The translations under genes were made by a program, and so were the position numbers. A stretch of 64,000 nt of DNA, taken from positions 248,001 to 312,000 of the forward strand of contig NZ_CAJXST010000001.1 in NCBI RefSeq assembly GCF_913061305.1, read 5' to 3'. Within the stretch, counting starts at the first letter, position 1, and every line of letters begins with the position of its first letter. Below the pieces are notes generated by a model. The model saw nothing but the letters and a program-made list of their open reading frames with translations. It was not told the DNA's origin and searched no databases. Shown in pieces: positions 34,068-42,094 of the stretch. Source of the stretch: an uncultured Porticoccus sp. (GTDB lineage Bacteria; Pseudomonadota; Gammaproteobacteria; Pseudomonadales; Porticoccaceae).

Positions 34068-35261
34068 TTGACAGGTAATAACGGAACAGTATTGGCTGCA
34101 GAAAACGCGCTGGAAACATTTGACCCCGTTCGGGTGCCTTCGCCCTGTTTTGTGGTGGATGAGCAGGCGGTGGAGCGAAATCTTAAAATTCTGCATCGGG
34201 TACAGGAAGAAAGTGGTGCCAGAGTGCTGGCGGCGTTGAAAGCCTTTTCACTTTGGCGATTGGCGCCGCTGGTGGCCAAATACCTGTCCGGTACCTGTGC
34301 CAGTGGCCTGCACGAGGCAAGGCTCGGCCGCGAGGAGTACGGCGGCGAGGTGCATGTGTTTTCGGCGGCCTACACGGAGGAGGATCTGCGGGAAATCCTC
34401 AAGCTGGCCGACCATGTGGTGTTCAACTCCTTCAGCCAATGGCAGCGTTTTCAGCCGCTGGTGCAGGAAGCCAAAAAAGCCCGCCCCGGTTTGCGCTTTG
34501 GCCTGCGTATCAACCCCCAGCACTCCGAGGGCGATGTGCCCATTTATGATCCCTGTGCCCCTTGTTCTCGACTGGGTATTCCCCTGTCACAGTTTGAAGG
34601 GCAATCCCTGGAGGGTATTACCGGGCTGCATTTTCATACCCTCTGTGAACAGGATGTGGAACCCCTGAAGCGGACCTTGATGGCGGTGGAGGAGAAATTC
34701 GGGCACCTGCTGCCGCAGATGGAGTGGGTTAACTTTGGCGGCGGCCATCACATTACCGAGCCGGGTTATCAGGTGGATGAGTTGATTGCGCTGATCAGGG
34801 ATTTCAGCGCCCGCTACCAGGTGCAGGTATTTCTCGAGCCCGGCGAAGCGGTCGCTATTCACACCGGAGTGCTGGTCACCGAGGTGCTGGATCTGGCCTG
34901 GAATGACATGGCCCAGGCAATCCTCGATACCTCTGCCACCTGCCATATGCCGGATATCTTGGAGATGCCCTATCGTCCCAGGGTCATCGGTGCCGGCTTG
35001 CCCGGTGAATTTGCCCACAGCTATCGGCTTGGCGGTATGACCTGCCTGGCGGGAGATGTGGTTGGCGATTACAGCTTTGCAGCACCTCTCGAAGTGGGGC
35101 AGCGACTGATGTTTGATGATATGAGCCATTACACCATGGTCAAAACGACGACCTTCAATGGCATCAATTTGCCCTCGATTGCCCTGTGGAACCCGGAAAC
35201 CGACCAGTTGCGGGTGATTCGTCAATTTGGTTATGAGGATTTCAGGCAACGCCTGAGTTGA
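34068..35261 (+). CDS. nspC: Carboxynorspermidine/carboxyspermidine decarboxylase
   Basis: PLP-dependent alanine racemase-fold decarboxylase of 397 residues that turns carboxy(nor)spermidine into (nor)spermidine, the last step of the route begun by the dehydrogenase at 26946. It reads VPSPCFVVDEQAVERNLKIL, then the PLP lysine in ALKAFSLW, GLHFHTLCEQDVEPLKR, WVNFGGGHHITEPGYQVD, FLEPGEAV and the C-terminal CLAGDVVGDY and FDDMSHYTMVKTTTFNGI. TTG at 34068 is the only start that fits GGAG 8 bases upstream; the first residues (MTGNNGTVLAAENALE) are extra to the usual family start. Confidence 0.94.
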   Translation: MTGNNGTVLAAENALETFDPVRVPSPCFVVDEQAVERNLKILHRVQEESGARVLAALKAFSLWRLAPLVAKYLSGTCASGLHEARLGREEYGGEVHVFSAAYTEEDLREILKLADHVVFNSFSQWQRFQPLVQEAKKARPGLRFGLRINPQHSEGDVPIYDPCAPCSRLGIPLSQFEGQSLEGITGLHFHTLCEQDVEPLKRTLMAVEEKFGHLLPQMEWVNFGGGHHITEPGYQVDELIALIRDFSARYQVQVFLEPGEAVAIHTGVLVTEVLDLAWNDMAQAILDTSATCHMPDILEMPYRPRVIGAGLPGEFAHSYRLGGMTCLAGDVVGDYSFAAPLEVGQRLMFDDMSHYTMVKTTTFNGINLPSIALWNPETDQLRVIRQFGYEDFRQRLS

Positions 35262-35320
35262 TCGGGCGTATTATGGTGGCAGGCTGCAGAGCAGGGCTTC
35301 CCGGAAATCGCCCCCACTAT

Positions 35321-35349
35321 TTGATTTAGTTGCCAGCAGTCGCTAGATT
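35321..35349 (+). promoter_or_regulatory. Sigma-70-like promoter for the ferritin-like gene
   Basis: TTGATT (35321-35326) and TAGATT (35344-35349) are separated by exactly 17 bp, giving a start near 35356 and a leader of about 58 nt. An inverted pair GATTAA (35366-35371)/TTAATC (35385-35390) lies in that leader. No iron-box match was recognised by eye. Confidence 0.5.
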
Positions 35350-35413
35350 GATTGTCGGCCACACGGATTAATCACAGAAATCGTTTAATCAGACATACAC
35401 AGGAGACGCCAAT

Positions 35414-35701
35414 ATGGCCAATGAAGGTTACCACGAACCCATTAATGAATTGACCGACAAAACGCGGGATATGCACCGGGCCATCACCTCATTGATGGAG
35501 GAGCTGGAGGCTGTTGACTGGTACAACCAGCGAGTGGATGCCTGTAAGGATCCCGAGCTGAGAGCCATTCTGGCCCACAATCGCGATGAGGAGAAAGAGC
35601 ACGCCGCGATGGTGCTGGAATGGATTCGCCGTCAGGATCCGGCCTTTGATCACGAGCTGAAAGATTACCTGTTTACTGAAAAAACCATTGCTCACCAGTA
35701 A
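35414..35701 (+). CDS. Encapsulated-ferritin-like protein (EncFtn family)
   Basis: A 95-residue two-helix ferritin-like protein. In this family, subunits form rings with iron sites at dimer interfaces, and oxidation of iron is coupled to storage in an encapsulin shell. Alignment to R. rubrum EncFtn by eye places metal ligands E30, E60 and H63 in MEELEAVDWYNQR and NRDEEKEHAAM, with E29, E32 and W36 also conserved. The protein ends TEKTIAHQ, without the C-terminal Gly/Leu-rich tail that normally targets cargo to encapsulin. No encapsulin gene lies next to it. AGGAG is 9 bases upstream of the ATG. Its own promoter and terminator make it monocistronic. Confidence 0.88.
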   Translation: MANEGYHEPINELTDKTRDMHRAITSLMEELEAVDWYNQRVDACKDPELRAILAHNRDEEKEHAAMVLEWIRRQDPAFDHELKDYLFTEKTIAHQ

Positions 35702-35718
35702 GTTAAGTTCTGATGGGT

Positions 35719-35761
35719 GAGTGTTGGAAGAGAGGCGTTGCGATTATCTCTTCCAACGCTC
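35719..35761. terminator. Strong bidirectional terminator hairpin
   Basis: A 15-bp stem pairs 35719-35733 with 35747-35761 (one T:G wobble), with a 13-nt loop. It lies between the ferritin-like gene and the convergent ubiD end. No long T-run is present on either side, but stem length and position fit a shared terminator. Confidence 0.8.
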
Positions 35762-35770
35762 AGACCAGGA

Positions 35771-37243
35771 TCAATCCCCCTCGATCCCCAAAGAGGCCCA
35801 GATCTCGTCGACTCTGTTTTTGACATCGGGGTCCATGGTGATGGGTCGACCCCACTCGCGGTGGGTCTCGCCGGGAAACTTGTTGGTGGCATCGAAACCG
35901 ATTTTTGAGCCAAGCCCCGAAACCGGTGATGCGAAATCCAGGTAATCGATAGGGGTGTTGTCGATAATCACCGTATCCCGTCGCGGGTCCATCCGGGTTG
36001 TCATCGCCCAGATGACATCCTGCCAGTCCCTCGCATTGATATCGTCATCGGTGACCACTACAAATTTGGTGTACATGAACTGCCGCAAAAATGACCATAC
36101 CCCCATCATCACGCGTTTGGCATGGCCCGGGTATTGTTTCTTCATGGTGACCACGGCCATCCGGTAGGAGCAGCCCTCCGGCGGCAGATAAAAGTCGACA
36201 ATTTCCGGAAACTGTTTTTTCAGAATGGGCACGAACACCTCGTTCAGTGCCACGCCGAGAATGGCCGGCTCATCCGGCGGTCTGCCGGTGTAAGTGCTGT
36301 GATAGATGGGGTCGCGGCGATGGGTGATGCGCGCCACGGTGAACACCGGAAACCGGTCCACTTCATTGTAGTAACCGGTGTGGTCGCCAAAGGGTCCCTC
36401 ATCGGCCATTTCATCGGGATAGAGATAACCCTCGAGAATGAATTCCGCGCTGGCGGGGACCTGAAGGTTGCTGCCCAGGCATTTGACCACGCGGGTTTTC
36501 TCACCGCGCAGCAGTCCGGCAAACGCGTATTCGGACAGGGTATCCGGCACCGGTGTGACAGCGCCGAGAATGGTCGCCGGGTCCGCGCCCAGGGCGACGG
36601 CTACCGGGAAGGGTTCCCCCGGATGCGCCAGTTGCCAGTCGCGGAAGTCCAGCGCGCCGCCGCGGTGGGACAGCCAGCGCATGATCAACTTGTTTTTGCC
36701 GATTACCTGCTGCCGGTAGATGCCGAGATTCTGGCGCTCTTTTTCCGGTCCCCTGGTAATCACCAGGGGCCAGGTGATCAGTGGGCCTGCATCCCCGGGC
36801 CAGCAGGTCTGGATGGGCAGTTTGCCGAGATCCACCTCGGCGCCGTCAATAATGACTTCCTGGCAGGGTGCATTTTTCACCACCTTGGCGGGCATATTGA
36901 GGATGGGTTTGAATTTATGGCGCTTCTCCCAGAGATCCCTAACGCCTTTTGGCGGTTCCGGTTCCCGCAGAAAGGCCAGCAGTTCGCCGACCTCGCGCAG
37001 GGCGGCGACATTCTCCTGGCCCATACCCATGGCGACCCGTTCCGGTGTGCCAAACAGGTTGCCCAGCACCGGGATATCAAAGCCCCTGGGATTTTCGAAT
37101 AACAGGGCGGGGCCGCCAGCCCGCAGGGTTCGGTCACAGATTTCGGTCATTTCCAGATAGGGATCGATTTCTGCGGAGATGCGCTTAAGCTCACCGCGTT
37201 GTTCCAGAAACTGAATGAATTCTCGCAGGTCGGTATATTTCAT
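35771..37243 (-). CDS. ubiD: UbiD family 3-octaprenyl-4-hydroxybenzoate decarboxylase
   Basis: Decarboxylates the prenylated ring in ubiquinone synthesis using prenylated FMN made by UbiX. ATG at 37243 ([22 protein letters not shown]) gives 490 residues, close to E. coli UbiD (497); the upstream frame adds unrelated residues. Seen are [46 protein letters not shown], and [22 protein letters not shown]. ubiX is not in the window. The gene is convergent with the ferritin-like gene and divergent from the small membrane protein at 37367. Confidence 0.95.
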   Translation of the reverse strand: MKYTDLREFIQFLEQRGELKRISAEIDPYLEMTEICDRTLRAGGPALLFENPRGFDIPVLGNLFGTPERVAMGMGQENVAALREVGELLAFLREPEPPKGVRDLWEKRHKFKPILNMPAKVVKNAPCQEVIIDGAEVDLGKLPIQTCWPGDAGPLITWPLVITRGPEKERQNLGIYRQQVIGKNKLIMRWLSHRGGALDFRDWQLAHPGEPFPVAVALGADPATILGAVTPVPDTLSEYAFAGLLRGEKTRVVKCLGSNLQVPASAEFILEGYLYPDEMADEGPFGDHTGYYNEVDRFPVFTVARITHRRDPIYHSTYTGRPPDEPAILGVALNEVFVPILKKQFPEIVDFYLPPEGCSYRMAVVTMKKQYPGHAKRVMMGVWSFLRQFMYTKFVVVTDDDINARDWQDVIWAMTTRMDPRRDTVIIDNTPIDYLDFASPVSGLGSKIGFDATNKFPGETHREWGRPITMDPDVKNRVDEIWASLGIEGD

Positions 37244-37366
37244 AAGTGTGCCTGAACAATAACTCCGGCAAGTGTTACGACAACGGTTGGCGAATGCAAT
37301 CACTGTAATGCCATGCGGCCCCTCGGGGTAGATGCAATACCCGGTTGTTGGCGTTACATTAACGCT

Positions 37367-37726
37367 ATGGCCTACTTTTTTCTGATTTTAATTGTGGCAC
37401 TGGTGCATTTCGGTTTCGTACTGTTTGTGATCGCCGGCGGTTTACTGGCTTTCCAGTGGCCCACCATACTCTGGTGGCACCTGGCCGGGGCGCTGTATGG
37501 CATCGCGATTATGCTGGTGGGTTGGCGTTGTCCACTCACCAGGCTGGAGGCCTGGCTGCGTGAGCGGCGCGGCGAGCGACTGGTAACCCAGTGGGAGTTT
37601 CTGCGCCACTATGTCTGGTCCCATGTCGGCCTGCGTGGCAACGAGTGGTTTATTACGGTGGTATTGATGATGGCGATGGTGTTGTTCAACTACCGGGCAT
37701 ATCGGTTTGTCATCGTGGGGAGTTAG
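37367..37726 (+). CDS. DUF2784 family membrane protein
   Basis: A 119-residue inner-membrane protein with three or four hydrophobic helices and the DUF2784 pattern: [41 protein letters not shown]-x-LE and FLRHYVW. ATG 37367 is chosen because the upstream extension is not conserved. Function is unknown. Its stop is 2 bp before the TTG start of the channel-like gene, so both are likely one operon. Confidence 0.75.
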   Translation: MAYFFLILIVALVHFGFVLFVIAGGLLAFQWPTILWWHLAGALYGIAIMLVGWRCPLTRLEAWLRERRGERLVTQWEFLRHYVWSHVGLRGNEWFITVVLMMAMVLFNYRAYRFVIVGS

Positions 37727-37728
37727 GG

Positions 37729-38175
37729 TTGATAGAATTTGCCGGGGTTTTTGGATTCAACTCGATCGTGGTCGCTCTGGCCGTCCTCATTCACTATGAG
37801 GTGTTATCGCGTCTGGCGACCGTTTTGCCAATGCTGGATATCCGGCCACGGTTGCGGGTTCTGGTGGCAATCTTTGCAGCCTTTATTGCCCATGTGGCGG
37901 AAATATGGACTTTTGCTCTGGCGTTCTATCTGTTGCTGCAAGTGGGGGGCAGCACTTTGGCCGGCAACTTTGACGGTTCCCTGCTGGACTGTATTTATTT
38001 CTCTTTCAGTAACTACACGTCGCTCGGCTATGGTGACATCGAGCCATTTGGCCATATCCGCTTCCTGGCGGTACTGGAAGCCCTTATCGGTCTGATTATG
38101 ATCGGCTGGACGGCCTCTTTCATGTATATCGAAATGCAGAAATTCTGGATGACGGGCAAAAATGGTCGCCGATGA
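37729..38175 (+). CDS. Two-helix potassium-channel-like protein
   Basis: About 148 residues from a TTG at 37729, with GGGGAG 6 bases upstream. Hydrophobic helices near residues 5-22, 48-68 and 112-130 flank a pore loop reading YFSFSNYTSLGYGDIEP. TSLGYGD resembles the potassium filter T-x-GYGD, with an extra change (LGYGD instead of VGYGD). No nucleotide-binding or RCK domain is attached. It fits the Ion_trans_2 family, but ion selectivity is not shown. It is coupled to the DUF2784 gene. Confidence 0.72.
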   Translation: MIEFAGVFGFNSIVVALAVLIHYEVLSRLATVLPMLDIRPRLRVLVAIFAAFIAHVAEIWTFALAFYLLLQVGGSTLAGNFDGSLLDCIYFSFSNYTSLGYGDIEPFGHIRFLAVLEALIGLIMIGWTASFMYIEMQKFWMTGKNGRR

Positions 38176-38186
38176 CACAGGCGGGA

Positions 38187-39044
38187 CTATTCAAAAACGA
38201 TGGTTTTGTTGCCGTGCAATAACACGCGATCCTCAAGGTGATAACGCAGGCCTTTGGCCAGCACATTTTTTTCCACATCCTTGCCCTTGCGCACCAGATC
38301 CGGAACGCTGTCGTGATGGCTGATGCGGACCACATCCTGCTCGATAATCGGGCCGGCATCCAGGTCGCTGGTCACATAGTGACAGGTGGCGCCGATCAGT
38401 TTCACACCTCTTTCTGCCGCCTGGTGGTAAGGTTTTGCCCCGACAAAGGCCGGCAGAAAACTGTGGTGGATATTGATGATCTGTCCCGGGTAAGTGGCGC
38501 ACAGTTCCGGCGGCAGGATTTGCATGTAGCGGGCCAGCACAATCACATCCGCCCTGCTCTGGGCAATTTGCGTTGCCACCTCCGCGAAGTGGGCAGTCTT
38601 GTCATTCTGGTCCACGGGGGCATGGTGGTAGGGAATATTATGCCAGTTCACATAACTGCGCAGTTCATCATGGTTAGAGATCACACAGGGGATATCAAAC
38701 TGCATTTCACCGCTGCGCCAGCGGTACAAAAGGTCAGACAGGCAGTGGGCCTGGGTGCTGGCCATTAACACTACCCGTTTTGGCTTGCTGGTATCCGTCA
38801 GCCGCCATTGCATGTCGTATTGCTCTGCCAGCGGCGCGAAGCGCGCAGTGAGCTCCTCCGGGCCATAGGACAGCGAATCGGCGGCAATTACCTGGCGCAT
38901 AAAGAACCAGTTGGTGTCGGGGTCCCGATAGTAGTTTGCCTCGGTCAGCAGGCCACCCTCGTTGGCGAGGAATGAGCTCACGGTGGCCACCAGACCAACG
39001 CGGTCCGGACAGGATACGATCAGACGAAAACTGTGCGTGTTCAT
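38187..39044 (-). CDS. purU: Formyltetrahydrofolate deformylase
   Basis: Hydrolyses 10-formyl-THF to formate and THF, balancing one-carbon pools. At 285 residues it has an N-terminal ACT domain (RLIVSCPDRVGLVATVSSFLA) and a C-terminal formyltransferase domain with VISNHDELRS, ILPPELCATYPGQIINIHHSFLPAF (catalytic Asn and His), and GATCHYVTSDLDAGPIIEQD (catalytic Asp). It is a single gene, convergent with the channel-like gene 11 bp away. Confidence 0.95.
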   Translation of the reverse strand: MNTHSFRLIVSCPDRVGLVATVSSFLANEGGLLTEANYYRDPDTNWFFMRQVIAADSLSYGPEELTARFAPLAEQYDMQWRLTDTSKPKRVVLMASTQAHCLSDLLYRWRSGEMQFDIPCVISNHDELRSYVNWHNIPYHHAPVDQNDKTAHFAEVATQIAQSRADVIVLARYMQILPPELCATYPGQIINIHHSFLPAFVGAKPYHQAAERGVKLIGATCHYVTSDLDAGPIIEQDVVRISHHDSVPDLVRKGKDVEKNVLAKGLRYHLEDRVLLHGNKTIVFE

Positions 39045-39163
39045 GGGGGCTTCAGACTGGCTTCAAGGAGACCGAACTGTCTCATATTTACGGTTGAATT
39101 TCACCCGTCACGCCAAAAAGGCGCGGGTCCTGGGATTGCTGTTCCCCGGTCGGCTTTCCCCGA

Positions 39164-39700
39164 TTATTTCAGCGGTTGCAACAGGTCGCGAAACCGGGGG
39201 TGCTCGGCGCTTCCCAGCCATTCAAAGATCACCATTTCGGTGGTGACGATTTCTGTGCCGTGGCGGGCCAGCCTGGCAATGGCGGCCTCGCGATCATGCG
39301 GTTTTCGGGAGCCGATAGCATCGCTCACCAGATAGACATTTTTGCCCGCCTCCCTGAGTCCGAGTGCGGTCTGCAGGACACAGACATGGCTTTCACAGCC
39401 ACCGATCACCCATTGCCGGCGGTCCCCGGCCAGTGCCAGCAGTTGCCCGGTTTTAACCGCATCAAAGGTCATCTTTTCCAGAACCGTTTCTCCCTCACGG
39501 GCTGCCAAAACCGGTGTTGTGGCACCAAGGCCCCGGGGATACTGTTCGGTGTAAACGACGGGTATATCGAGAGTTCTGGCCGATTGAATGAGTCGTTCGA
39601 GGTTGCTGACGACCTGCCCACCCTGATTGATGGCGGGTAACAGCCGGCTCTGCATATCAATGACCAGCAGCAGGGATTGCGTCGGGTCAACTGTCAGCAT
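39164..39700 (-). CDS. Isochorismatase-like hydrolase
   Basis: A 178-residue cysteine hydrolase of the isochorismatase/nicotinamidase superfamily. The Asp (LLVIDMQSRL), Lys (LEKMTFDAV) and Cys (GCESHVCVLQTAL) of the triad are all present. It is close to the YcaC-like subgroup whose substrates are undefined. Its start overlaps the end of the TetR gene by 7 bp, so it is transcribed after the regulator. It may share its control. Confidence 0.85.
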   Translation of the reverse strand: MLTVDPTQSLLLVIDMQSRLLPAINQGGQVVSNLERLIQSARTLDIPVVYTEQYPRGLGATTPVLAAREGETVLEKMTFDAVKTGQLLALAGDRRQWVIGGCESHVCVLQTALGLREAGKNVYLVSDAIGSRKPHDREAAIARLARHGTEIVTTEMVIFEWLGSAEHPRFRDLLQPLK

Positions 39701-40365
39701 GGCATTTCTCCATCAATTCGGGTGGCCAGTGTGTCGGAAAAACTGGCCATCATCTGCTCGGCGCTGGCATTGAAAATCCTGATGCGACCGGTATGTGCCA
39801 GCAACAGCAAACCGGTGGCATAGGCGAAGACGCTGGCCGTTATTTCGTTGGCATGGGCTGTGCTGACACCCATGGCCATGGCGGCATCCGTGATGGGTTG
39901 CAGGCTGGATTGCAACTGTCGGTTGAGTTCGGCATCTCTCTCCCGGCCCAGCCCCTTGGGCTTCATGCCGCCGCGGAACAGGTAAAAGCCCAGATCGAGA
40001 TCGCCGGGGTTGTTTCGATAGTAATTAAAAAACGCCATGGCGGAGGCCTTGAGTCGCTGCACGGGCGTGTCGATCTGGTGGATGGCGGCCGCAATGTCGG
40101 CATTCAGCGTCGCTAGCGATTGGCCCAGCAGTTCCGCATAGACCGCTTCTTTCGAATCGAAGTGAAAATAAAGCGCGGCGGGGGTGTATCCGGCCTCTTT
40201 GGCGATAGCACGCAAACTCGCTCCTTCTAGGCCCTCTGCCTCGAAAACCCGCCGGGCCGCCTGCAGAATGATGTCCCGTTTCTGCGCACTGCTGGCTGAC
40301 GGGCGCTTGCCTTTGGCAATTTGGTGAGGCCCGATGATAGGTTGCTTGGTCGATGAGGTTGGCAT
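39694..40365 (-). CDS. TetR family transcriptional regulator
   Basis: About 223 residues from ATG 40365 (MPTSSTKQPIIG). The helix-turn-helix is clear: KRDIILQAARRVFEAEGLEGASLRAIAKEAGYTPAALY is the N-terminal TetR domain in two parts, ending FHFDSKEAVYAELL. The C-terminal ligand-binding domain is variable. It is divergent from the flavoprotein gene at 40449 and precedes the isochorismatase-like gene. The 11-bp palindrome in the shared promoter is its likely operator. Confidence 0.9.
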   Translation of the reverse strand: MPTSSTKQPIIGPHQIAKGKRPSASSAQKRDIILQAARRVFEAEGLEGASLRAIAKEAGYTPAALYFHFDSKEAVYAELLGQSLATLNADIAAAIHQIDTPVQRLKASAMAFFNYYRNNPGDLDLGFYLFRGGMKPKGLGRERDAELNRQLQSSLQPITDAAMAMGVSTAHANEITASVFAYATGLLLLAHTGRIRIFNASAEQMMASFSDTLATRIDGEMPC

Positions 40366-40386
40366 GACAGGTGGGTCCGGCTTGGT

Positions 40387-40416
40387 TTGACAGAAAAATT
40401 TTAACAGTGTTAGATT
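40387..40416 (+). promoter_or_regulatory. Promoter with embedded palindromic TetR-type operator
   Basis: A consensus -35 TTGACA (40387-40392) and a -10 TTAGAT (40410-40415) are spaced 17 bp. The perfect palindrome TAACA-G-TGTTA (40402-40412) lies in the spacer and touches the -10. A repressor bound here would block the flavoprotein gene. Binding by the adjacent TetR is inferred from position. Confidence 0.6.
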
Positions 40417-40448
40417 GTGTCCGCAAAGAAACACTTGAGGGTTTTCCC

Positions 40449-41969
40449 ATGCTGATGACGGCAGCTGAGTATCGTGAGTCCCTGCGGCGCTATCAACCCA
40501 GGGTGTTTATCAATGGCAGACAGGTGGACAGTGTGGCGGATGAACCGCTCCTGGCCCCTGGCATCGCGGCTGTGGGGGTGACCTATGACTTTGCCTGTCA
40601 TCCCGGCCACGCGGCATTGCTGACGGCAACCCAGGACACTTCCGGAAAACAGGTCAACCGGATGTTGCATATCAATGAAAGTTCCACCGACCTGCTGCAC
40701 AAGCTGGAGGCCGTCAGGCTGGTTTGCGCCGAATCCGGTTGTGCCCAGCGCTACCTGTCCCAGGACGGTCTGAATGCGCTGTTTCAGTCGACTCAATTGA
40801 CGGACGCCAATCACGGGACCGATTACCATCCGCGTTTTCTCGACTACCTGCACGATGTTCAGGCGCGCGACCTCACCCTGGGCGTTGCCATGACCGATGC
40901 CAAAGGCGACCGGTCCCTGCGACCGGGACAGCAGGAAAACCCGGATACCTATGTGCATATTGTGGAGCGCCGGGCGGACGGGATTGTCATCAGCGGCACC
41001 AAGGCGATTGTCACCGGTGCTCCCTATATGCATGAGTTTCTGGTCATGCCCTGCCGTACCCATACACCGGAAGATGCCGACTTTGCCGTGGCCTGTGCCG
41101 TGCCCGTGGATGCGCCGGGGATTACCATTGTGGCCCGGCCGGCAGGTCGGCCCGGTGAGAGCGCCGCAAAATTTTCGGCCAAATATGGCCAGTCGACCGG
41201 TGTGGTCATTTTTGACAGGGTCTTTGTGCCCCACGAGCGGGTGTTTCTCGCGGGTGAATACGAGGAGGGGGGGTTCCTGACCACCAGCTATGCCACCCAC
41301 CACCGCCACTCCTGTATCGGTGCCCGGGCGGGGTTTGGTGATTTATTGATCGGCGCCGGTGCGCTGATTACCGAAGCCAATGGCCTGGATCCGGATCGCC
41401 ACGGTCATATTCGCGACGCCATGGTGGAACTGATCACCATCACGGAAAGTTTTTTTGCCTGCGGCGTGGCCGCTTCGGTTTACTGCGTGCAGGATCCCGC
41501 AGGGGTGGCGATGCCGGACCCGGTCTTTTCCAATATCGGCAAGCTGCTGCTCGCCACCAAGATCTATGACATGCACAAGCTGGCGCACTATGTGTCCGGT
41601 GGCTTGATTGTCTCCCTGCCCGGCCCCGATGAGGATCACAACCCCGAAACCGCCGCATCGCTGGCCGCCGTCCTCGGTGGGCGACCGGATATTCCCGCCG
41701 CACAGCGTCTCGAAGTGGCCCGGTTTATCGAGGACCTGACGGCCTCCCATCAGGGCGGCTGGTACTCGGTCATCTCGCTGCATGGTGGCGGTTCGCCGGA
41801 GGCCATGAAACGCGAAATCTGGCGCAACTATCCCGTCTATGAAAAGCAGGACCTGGTGGAGCGGCTGCTGGATCGCGGCGTACTCGATGAGGGGAAACGC
41901 GTCTCGAGACAGCCCGGTCGCTGCTGCGTCAAGGGCTGCGAAGTGCCCGAGCCGCCGAAGGAGAAATAG
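40449..41969 (+). CDS. 4-hydroxyphenylacetate 3-hydroxylase / 4-hydroxybutyryl-CoA dehydratase family protein
   Basis: A 506-residue acyl-CoA dehydrogenase-fold flavoprotein (HpaB/AbfD superfamily). ATG 40449 has GAGG 8 bases upstream. MTAAEYRESLRRYQPRVFINGR, HPRFLDYLHDVQARDL, VISGTKAIVTGAPYMHEFLV and VIFDRVFVPHERVFLAGEY are family stretches. At the cluster-binding sites of 4-hydroxybutyryl-CoA dehydratase, by-eye alignment gives Cys then Tyr instead of C-x3-C (SGCAQRYL) and Ala where the last Cys should be (HHRHSCIGARAG), although extra Cys are nearby. A dehydratase with a normal [4Fe-4S] is therefore doubtful, and a flavin hydroxylase or isomerase is as likely. Confidence 0.75.
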   Translation: MLMTAAEYRESLRRYQPRVFINGRQVDSVADEPLLAPGIAAVGVTYDFACHPGHAALLTATQDTSGKQVNRMLHINESSTDLLHKLEAVRLVCAESGCAQRYLSQDGLNALFQSTQLTDANHGTDYHPRFLDYLHDVQARDLTLGVAMTDAKGDRSLRPGQQENPDTYVHIVERRADGIVISGTKAIVTGAPYMHEFLVMPCRTHTPEDADFAVACAVPVDAPGITIVARPAGRPGESAAKFSAKYGQSTGVVIFDRVFVPHERVFLAGEYEEGGFLTTSYATHHRHSCIGARAGFGDLLIGAGALITEANGLDPDRHGHIRDAMVELITITESFFACGVAASVYCVQDPAGVAMPDPVFSNIGKLLLATKIYDMHKLAHYVSGGLIVSLPGPDEDHNPETAASLAAVLGGRPDIPAAQRLEVARFIEDLTASHQGGWYSVISLHGGGSPEAMKREIWRNYPVYEKQDLVERLLDRGVLDEGKRVSRQPGRCCVKGCEVPEPPKEK

Positions 41970-42039
41970 CCCGCTCTTGCCGCGACAGAATCTTCCCGGG
42001 TCGCTGTGTATCGGATTGCGACGCCTGCTGTTCTGCGGC

Positions 42040-42075
42040 ATAGTAACTCGCCATTGAATAGTAACTCGCCATTGA
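42040..42075 (+). repeat. Perfect 18-bp tandem duplication upstream of rpe
   Basis: ATAGTAACTCGCCATTGA occurs twice without a gap (42040-42057 and 42058-42075), ending 19 bp before the rpe start. It may be a recent slippage or a doubled binding site; nothing else marks it. Confidence 0.95.
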
Positions 42076-42094
42076 TCAGTACACAGGCCTTGCC

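Noticed and set aside
36122-37102. 326-codon plus-strand frame over ubiD
   Set aside because: Antisense shadow of ubiD, with no recognisable domain.
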